A stretch of 64,000 nucleotides of DNA from JAIOSM01 sp964593725 (GTDB taxonomy: Bacteria > Desulfobacterota > Desulfobacteria > Desulfobacterales > Desulfobacteraceae): assembly GCA_964593725.1 (NCBI GenBank), contig CAZQJS010000006.1:1-64000 (forward strand), written 5' to 3'. The position numbers and the translations under genes are program-made. The first letter of the stretch is position 1; the number at the start of each line of letters is the position of its first letter. Positions 59,160 to 64,000 of the stretch are shown piece by piece. The notes under the pieces were generated by a model. The model saw only the letters and a program-made list of their open reading frames with translations, did no database searches and had not been told where the DNA came from.

Positions 59160-60506
59160 GTGCCCATGGGGAAAAAATCAAAAGCAAAGCTCATTACAGG
59201 TGATATTGGGAAAACTCTTTTTAAAATGACCCTGCCCATGCTCATGGGCATATTTGGAATGATCTTTTTTAATCTTGTAGACACCTGTTTTGTAGGTATT
59301 CTTGGGGTTGATGAGCTTGCTGCCATCAGCTTTACATTCCCTGTTGTAATGATTGTCATGAGCATAGCCATGGGACTTGGAATAGGTGCTTCATCTGTCA
59401 TTGCACGGGAAATCGGAAATGGAAATATGGACCGGGTCAAACAATACACAACCGATGTTTTGATCCTTGCCTTTATCATTGTTATTTTCCTGGTTATTCC
59501 AGGGCTTTTAACCATCAATCCACTGTTCCGGTTACTAGGGGCAAAACAGGAACTGATACCTTTAATCAGGGACTATATGGTCATATGGTACACAGGTGTA
59601 CCCTTTATTGTCATTCCCATGGTAAGCAACCATGTTATCAGGTCAACCGGGGACACAAAATCGCCTGCAATTATTATGATGGTTGCCGTGGTTGTAAATA
59701 TGATCATGGACCCTTTATTAATATTCGGCATTGGTCCATTCCCAAGGCTTGAACTTAAGGGTGCAGCTATTGCCACCCTTATTGCAAGGGCATGTGTAAT
59801 GGTTTTTGCCTTTTATATACTGCATAAAAGAGAAAGATTAATAGCCTTTAAACTGCCTTCATTAAAAATGCTGTTTAAGTCATGGGGCAAAATACTTTAT
59901 GTGGCAGTCCCGACATCTTTTACAAATCTCATATCACCTGTCACCCTTGCAGTGCTGACCATGCTGGTTGCAGATTATGGGAAAAATGCAGTTGCAGCCT
60001 TTGGAGTGACATCAAGGATTGAAATGTTTTTTCTTGCTGTATTAATGGCTCTTTCCGTCATTATGGGTCCCTTTACAGGTCAAAACTACGGAGCAAAAAA
60101 ATATGACCGGATCATTAAAGCCATCTATTTAAGTTTTAACTTTGCCTTTATCTATGGATTTATTGTCATGGTTTTGCTGATTTTTCTTGCAAAACCCATT
60201 GCCTCCATCTTTACTGACAACCAGGAGGTGATCCTGAAAACACAGCTTTTTCTGATAATTCTTTCTGCAAGTTTTGGTGCAAATGGTGTGATTAAAATTG
60301 CAGGTTCCTGTTTTAATGCCATTAACAAACCTTTATACGCTTTTATGCTCATTATGTTTCAAATGGTAATTCTTCTCATTCCAATGGCATTTGCAGGTTC
60401 AAAACTGTTTGGTCTGAAAGGAATATTTGCAGCATGCGTTCTTGCACATATCATATCCGGTGTTTCAGCATATTTTTCCACTAAAAAATTAATTATTCCA
60501 GGGTAA
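59160..60506 (+). CDS. MATE-family multidrug/cation antiporter
   Basis: About 448 residues with twelve membrane segments in two homologous halves. The first helix begins FKMTLPMLMGIFGMIFFNLVDTCFVG, with the family's LPM and the FAGxxG-type VGILGVDELAAISF. Middle motif RSTGDTKSPAIIMM and the second-half start SWGKILYVAVPTSFTNLISPVTL. The start is uncertain: GTG 59160 with AAGGA seven bases before it, or ATG 59166. An upstream ATG at 59100 adds about 20 polar residues and is less likely. It probably exports cationic compounds using Na+ or H+. Confidence 0.88.
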   Translation: MPMGKKSKAKLITGDIGKTLFKMTLPMLMGIFGMIFFNLVDTCFVGILGVDELAAISFTFPVVMIVMSIAMGLGIGASSVIAREIGNGNMDRVKQYTTDVLILAFIIVIFLVIPGLLTINPLFRLLGAKQELIPLIRDYMVIWYTGVPFIVIPMVSNHVIRSTGDTKSPAIIMMVAVVVNMIMDPLLIFGIGPFPRLELKGAAIATLIARACVMVFAFYILHKRERLIAFKLPSLKMLFKSWGKILYVAVPTSFTNLISPVTLAVLTMLVADYGKNAVAAFGVTSRIEMFFLAVLMALSVIMGPFTGQNYGAKKYDRIIKAIYLSFNFAFIYGFIVMVLLIFLAKPIASIFTDNQEVILKTQLFLIILSASFGANGVIKIAGSCFNAINKPLYAFMLIMFQMVILLIPMAFAGSKLFGLKGIFAACVLAHIISGVSAYFSTKKLIIPG

Positions 60507-60558
60507 AAACAGGTGAAAGGCAGGATGGAAAGATTGGCAGAAGAGCTATATTCAAAAA

Positions 60559-61506
60559 TTACATTTTCATCTCTTTGATACCTTCATAAATTGTGGGATA
60601 TTTCAACTCCGGCACAAGTTCAGACCTGAAACGGGAAGTATCACCATAATAGGACACCCGCCCAATATCAATGAAATCCTTTGTCAATGGACTTTTAACA
60701 CCAAATACTGCTGATATGAACTCAAATACTTTTGCTGCTGAATAGATGAGCCATAACGGCATATTCCATGGTTTTCCACATCCCCATACACCACAGGCAA
60801 ATTCAAGAAATGACTGCAATGTATCATCACCCTCATCACCCACATGGTAAATGCCCCTGGCACTCTCTTTCCTGATTGCAGCAACAACAGCCCTTACAAA
60901 ATCAGTTTTGGAAATCAGATGAATTTCAGTCTGTTTTTTCCAGACACCGAGCATGTGCCTCTTTGCAAACCATTCTGCTGCATCAACCATGAGAACACCT
61001 TTTCCATACACCATTGAAACCCTGAGACAAACCGGATTTTCAACCTCCTGAAAAAGATATCTCTCCTCTTCAAGTCTTGTCTTTGCATGTATGGACAGAG
61101 GTTTGCCGTCAAGGGTTCCCTTTGCAGGCTGTTTTCTTGAAGATGCGCCTTCAACATGGGGAAAACTTATTAATATGATCTTTTTTATCTGTTTACGCTT
61201 TGCAACTGAGACAAGATTTTTAAAATACTTAATATTAGTTTCAAAGAGGAATTTTTCCGGATTTGCTTTAAACAACACTCCTGCAAAATGCACAATTATA
61301 TCTGCACCATCAAGACAGGCATACAAAGTATCAGGGCAGGCAAGGTCTGCATTTCTCACCTCAACCCTTTTACTTTGTCTTAATTCTGGCAATATCTCTT
61401 TTTTGTGCTGCATCAAAATAAGGTTCAGGTCTTTTTCCTGATTCAATATATGTAAAGCAGCCAGGCTGCCCAAATTCCCTGCAGCACCTGTAATCAAAAT
61501 ATTCAT
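60559..61506 (-). CDS. NAD-dependent epimerase/dehydratase (extended SDR)
   Basis: A 315-residue extended short-chain dehydrogenase. The Rossmann motif GAAGNLGSLAA (TGxxGxxG) is at the N-terminus. The catalytic Tyr-x3-Lys is not in its canonical place: the region reads HAKTRLEEERYLF, without YAxSK. The substrate is unknown; atypical SDRs of this kind include electron-transfer-related and regulatory NAD-binding proteins. The C-terminal part contains a hydrophobic WLIYSAAKVFEFISAVFG segment. Confidence 0.82.
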   Translation of the reverse strand: MNILITGAAGNLGSLAALHILNQEKDLNLILMQHKKEILPELRQSKRVEVRNADLACPDTLYACLDGADIIVHFAGVLFKANPEKFLFETNIKYFKNLVSVAKRKQIKKIILISFPHVEGASSRKQPAKGTLDGKPLSIHAKTRLEEERYLFQEVENPVCLRVSMVYGKGVLMVDAAEWFAKRHMLGVWKKQTEIHLISKTDFVRAVVAAIRKESARGIYHVGDEGDDTLQSFLEFACGVWGCGKPWNMPLWLIYSAAKVFEFISAVFGVKSPLTKDFIDIGRVSYYGDTSRFRSELVPELKYPTIYEGIKEMKM

Positions 61507-61511
61507 AATTC

Positions 61512-61979
61512 TTATTTACATATTTCTGCAAATTCCCCTTTAGTAAGTTCCTTTAAATCCTGTGGTTTTAATTCAATTTCAACTCCTCTGCGGCCTGCAC
61601 TGACAAATATTGTGCTGTATTTACGGGCAGAAGAATCAATTATAGTTTTAAGCTTATTTTTTTGTCCCAGAGGGCTTACACCGCCTAAAACATAGCCTGT
61701 TGCCCTTTTCACATCTGAAGATTCTGCCATTTGAGCCCTTTTTGTTCCCATTGCCTTTGCAATGCGTTTCATATTAAGCATGGCTGATACAGGGACTATT
61801 CCGACACCAAGTTCCTTTCCATCAAGATTCACCACCAGGGTCTTAAACACCCGGTTCTGTGATACTCCCATCTTTCCGGCTGCTTCAACACCATATGATT
61901 TTGCCGATGGTTCATGATGATACTCATGAACTTTATAAAATATACCTGCCTTGTTAACAATATTAATGCAGGGAGTCAT
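61512..61979 (-). CDS. Cys-tRNA(Pro) deacylase, YbaK/EbsC family
   Basis: A 155-residue editing protein that removes cysteine from mischarged tRNA-Pro. Family marks are the N-terminal INIVNKAGIFYKVHEY, the KTLVVNLDGKELGVGIVPVSAMLNMKRIAKAMG block (in part), and the GYVLGGVSPLGQK loop with IDSSARKYSTIFVSAGRRGVEIELKP following. It lies 5 bases downstream of the epimerase gene's start region in the same orientation. Confidence 0.93.
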   Translation of the reverse strand: MTPCINIVNKAGIFYKVHEYHHEPSAKSYGVEAAGKMGVSQNRVFKTLVVNLDGKELGVGIVPVSAMLNMKRIAKAMGTKRAQMAESSDVKRATGYVLGGVSPLGQKNKLKTIIDSSARKYSTIFVSAGRRGVEIELKPQDLKELTKGEFAEICK

Positions 61980-62077
61980 AAATTTTCAATCCTTTTTATT
62001 TGAACAACCTGAACAAGCCGGAATTAGAAAGTGTTCATAACATCCAGGCAGTAGCATTGACTATCATATCCTGGATA

Positions 62078-63181
62078 TCAGATGCCCATCATGATCTTAT
62101 GAATCAAATGAGTTCTGTTTCTGGCCGAGGTTTTGGCAAAAATGTTTTTTAAATGATTTTTGACTGTTCCTTCACTTATAAACAGATCATTGGCAATTTC
62201 AAGATTTGTGTATCCTTTATGTATATATGAAACTATCTCGATCTCTCTTTTTGTTAAATTATACTTATCTTCCAGAAATACCGCATTGATATCAAGGCAA
62301 TTACACTCATCCTCCAGGGTGACAACAAAAAAATCCATGGTGCTTCCAGATGTCTCTTTATCCAGAAAATGGCATTTGACACGATAACTTTCGCATAGGC
62401 TCACTGATAATACTCTCTCTTTAAACAAAAAAGGCATGCCTGGATTAAGCCTGCAGTCATCACTGATAATATCTGGTACAAGACATTTGGAACTTGCAGA
62501 AGACTCAAATGGGGCAAATTTTTTCAAAAGACGTGAGCAGACCTGCTCTGCTCTGATATTTGAAAAGATATATTTTCTTGTGGCATCCAATAGAATAATT
62601 CCAATGGATTTATTACCATGCATCATTTTGAACAGATCTTTAGTTTTATCTATTTCTTCTTTTAAGCTTAATCTTTCAAATGCAGCTGTAAGCTGGCCTG
62701 CAATGATGTCACCCATGAATAGAAATTTTTTATCAAAACTTTTCTTAAATGACCTGTGCATGCCAAGCACACCTTTAAGCCTGCCGTTCTGCTTAATATA
62801 AACAGCCATCTGTCGATGTATGTTTTGCGGCTTTATGAAATCATTATAGTATTCTGTCCTGTGAAAATCTGATACAGGAATAAGTTGTTCCATTGAAACC
62901 GATGTCTTTTTAAGGGAGGACAGATTAACAGGGTCAAATGGATTTTGTTTAAAATAGTATGATTTATAGGGCAGAAAAAATTGATTCTGTATATCCATCC
63001 AGACAGGGTCAATCATCATTTTTTCATTATTGGTCAGCCAGAATATGGTAGAGGTTGATTTAAAAGCCCTGTGCACATGGTTCACCACACGCCGGCGCAT
63101 TTTGTCCGAACTCTTTGACTCGTTTGCAAGCCTTGAAACTGCATTAAGATCTGCAATATTTTTTGAGCTTAATGAAATCAT
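62078..63181 (-). CDS. LuxR-family transcriptional regulator
   Basis: A 367-residue regulator. The C-terminal 65 residues form a LuxR helix-turn-helix (LTKREIEIVSYIHKGYTNLEIA, then LFISEGTVKNHLKNIFAKT). The ~300 N-terminal residues have no clear motif; a GAF/PAS-like pattern is possible around 140-300 (MAVYIKQNGRLKGVLGMHRSF, IGIILLDATRKYIFSNIRAEQVC region). The ligand is unknown. The gene has no obvious target operator nearby. Confidence 0.85.
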   Translation of the reverse strand: MISLSSKNIADLNAVSRLANESKSSDKMRRRVVNHVHRAFKSTSTIFWLTNNEKMMIDPVWMDIQNQFFLPYKSYYFKQNPFDPVNLSSLKKTSVSMEQLIPVSDFHRTEYYNDFIKPQNIHRQMAVYIKQNGRLKGVLGMHRSFKKSFDKKFLFMGDIIAGQLTAAFERLSLKEEIDKTKDLFKMMHGNKSIGIILLDATRKYIFSNIRAEQVCSRLLKKFAPFESSASSKCLVPDIISDDCRLNPGMPFLFKERVLSVSLCESYRVKCHFLDKETSGSTMDFFVVTLEDECNCLDINAVFLEDKYNLTKREIEIVSYIHKGYTNLEIANDLFISEGTVKNHLKNIFAKTSARNRTHLIHKIMMGI

Positions 63182-63226
63182 AATTTGTTAATATTAACCG
63201 TTCAATCAGGACACAGCCAAAACAAC

Positions 63227-63363
63227 TCAGCTCCTGAAAGGTATTCCGCCAATCTGCTTTGCATAAAGTGCCAGGCAAAACAGTACCAGTAAAACAATTA
63301 CCAGAACAATTCTTCCCCAGGCTGTGTAACGGATGATCTTCAGATGATTGTATTTTTATCCAT
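63227..63363 (-). pseudogene. Possible frameshifted small single-span membrane protein
   Basis: One minus-strand frame (63352 to 63227) encodes 41 residues with a basic start, KIIRYTAW, a 20-residue hydrophobic helix (RIVLVIVLLVLFCLALY) and a polar tail ending GGIPFRS. It has no start codon of its own: an ATG at 63363 begins MDKN in the adjacent frame and stops at once. One additional A in the run of five A at 63353-63357 (minus strand) would join them into MDKKYNHLKI. This suggests a homopolymer frameshift (mutation, sequencing error or slippage). It may also be chance. Confidence 0.4.
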
Positions 63364-63381
63364 AACATACTATGAACATAA

Positions 63382-63960
63382 TTATAATTCATCAAGCAGA
63401 GCAGCCTTTTTATTTTCATACTCTTCCTGGGTTATTAAACCCTTGTCAAGAAGCTTTTGCAAAAGTATCAATTTTTCTTCCAATCTTGCATCACTGTTCT
63501 GATTTCCGGATTCTGAACCGCTGTCCTGGGTCTTAACAATTTCAGGGCCTGTCCTGCCCCTGCTGTTGAATTTAACTATTTTTCTCCTTCTGGAATTTAT
63601 AAAATAAACCCAGGTATTATTGTCAAGATCCGGAGTGTCTCTTTCTATGGGATAACCATAGCTGACAAGTACAGCCTCCTTACTCATACCATCTACAATC
63701 TCACCGTTTTTAATGGCATTTATTTCAGTTTCAGTCATGCCTGCTGTTAACTCTTCAAAGGACTTTGGTGTAAATGTTTTTTTCAGATAGTCCTGAATAG
63801 CTACCCCCGGATGGAACCTTAAAATAAAGTGCATTCTATGCTTTTTCTTATCAGGCAGGGTTTTAAATAAAACATGTTGGGGGTACAGCTGGTTACTGCT
63901 TTGGGGTTGATTATCAAAAATCAGGGGTGGATTTTTGACTTCAGTACCAGCAGGAATCAT
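63382..63960 (-). CDS. SHOCT-domain protein with SmpA/OmlA-like segment, N-terminus uncertain
   Basis: At least 192 residues from the ATG at 63960. The middle (about 80-130) reads IKNGEIVDGMSKEAVLVSYGYP followed by NTWVYFINSRRRKIVKF, the pattern of SmpA/BamE-like small outer-membrane assembly domains. The last ~30 residues, LEEKLILLQKLLDKGLITQEEYENKKAALL, are a SHOCT motif, found at the ends of many short oligomeric proteins. GGAAGAAAG precedes the ATG, but the frame stays open to the window end and the translation upstream (NAFINFKGGRK) looks like protein, so the true start may lie outside the window. Function unknown. Confidence 0.65.
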   Translation of the reverse strand: MIPAGTEVKNPPLIFDNQPQSSNQLYPQHVLFKTLPDKKKHRMHFILRFHPGVAIQDYLKKTFTPKSFEELTAGMTETEINAIKNGEIVDGMSKEAVLVSYGYPIERDTPDLDNNTWVYFINSRRRKIVKFNSRGRTGPEIVKTQDSGSESGNQNSDARLEEKLILLQKLLDKGLITQEEYENKKAALLDEL

Positions 63961-64000
63961 CTTTCTTCCACCCTTGAAATTAATAAATGCATTATTATAT

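Noticed and set aside
63144..63419. A 91-codon minus-strand open frame across the end of the LuxR gene
   Set aside because: It overlaps two real genes, its product has no pattern, and another frame of the same stretch encodes a convincing membrane helix.
1..64000. CRISPR array, rRNA operon or intact insertion sequence
   Set aside because: No regular repeat-spacer pattern, rRNA sequence, or terminal inverted repeats with transposase were seen on reading both strands.

Overview
The window reads as chromosome of a Gram-negative, anaerobic, sulfate-reducing bacterium of the Desulfobacterota (most likely Desulfobacterales). The main reasons are a dissimilatory-type ATP sulfurylase (sat), an oxygen-sensitive glycyl radical enzyme with its radical-SAM activase, several 4Fe-4S proteins, a TauE/SafE-type permease next to stress proteins, a diaminopimelate epimerase and D-Ala-D-Ala ligase, and a probable selenocysteine codon, a feature common in this group. 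Nearly all the DNA is coding, with short intergenic gaps and many overlapping or coupled genes. No rRNA genes, CRISPR array or intact mobile element were seen.

Layout. 0.1-3.4 kb (minus): glycyl radical eliminase and activase. 3.7-13.9 kb (plus): a long housekeeping run, rpmF-acpP-rpiB-glyA-dCMP deaminase-nrdR-ribD-ribE-ribBA-ribH-nusB-MBL hydrolase-pabB/pabC fusion. 14.0-16.7 kb (plus): a secreted DUF1573 protein with an in-frame TGA exactly where the family has Cys, a HAD hydrolase and sat. 16.8-21.9 kb (minus): an operon of Usp-type proteins, a receiver protein, a TSUP permease and a cytidylate-kinase-like membrane protein. A sigma-54-like promoter and two palindromic enhancer sites lie in front of it, next to an NtrC-type regulator and its histidine kinase (22.1-24.9 kb). 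24.9-30.9 kb (minus): lipoprotein, GltS-type symporter, PLP decarboxylase, a second-type EF-G and a GerMN-domain protein. 31.0-34.9 kb (plus): DUF1992 protein, ddl, a purD-purE fusion and a Sua5/YrdC protein.

34.9-37.9 kb holds tRNA-Leu(CAA), the decayed 3' end of a tyrosine-recombinase gene and an AT-rich TetR/ABC1-kinase/membrane-protein cassette, which looks like the scar of an integration event. 38-45 kb contains metallophosphoesterase, membrane, thioesterase, aspartyl protease, DUF362, FAH-family, dapF and RNase D-like genes. 45.5-49.5 kb has thrS and a small phosphorelay (receiver, Hpt, receiver-PP2C). 49.5-58.1 kb is a phosphate module: a Na/Pi cotransporter divergent from pstSCAB-phoU-phoB-phoR, with a Pho-box-like 7-4-7 repeat before pstS. 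58.1-64 kb carries an amidohydrolase, MATE exporter, epimerase, YbaK deacylase, LuxR regulator and a SHOCT-domain protein cut by or near the window edge.

The strongest leads are the putative selenoprotein of the DUF1573 family, the sigma-54/enhancer architecture of the Usp-TSUP operon, and the integrase remnant next to tRNA-Leu. All assignments come from reading the sequence and from family knowledge; no database search was run.
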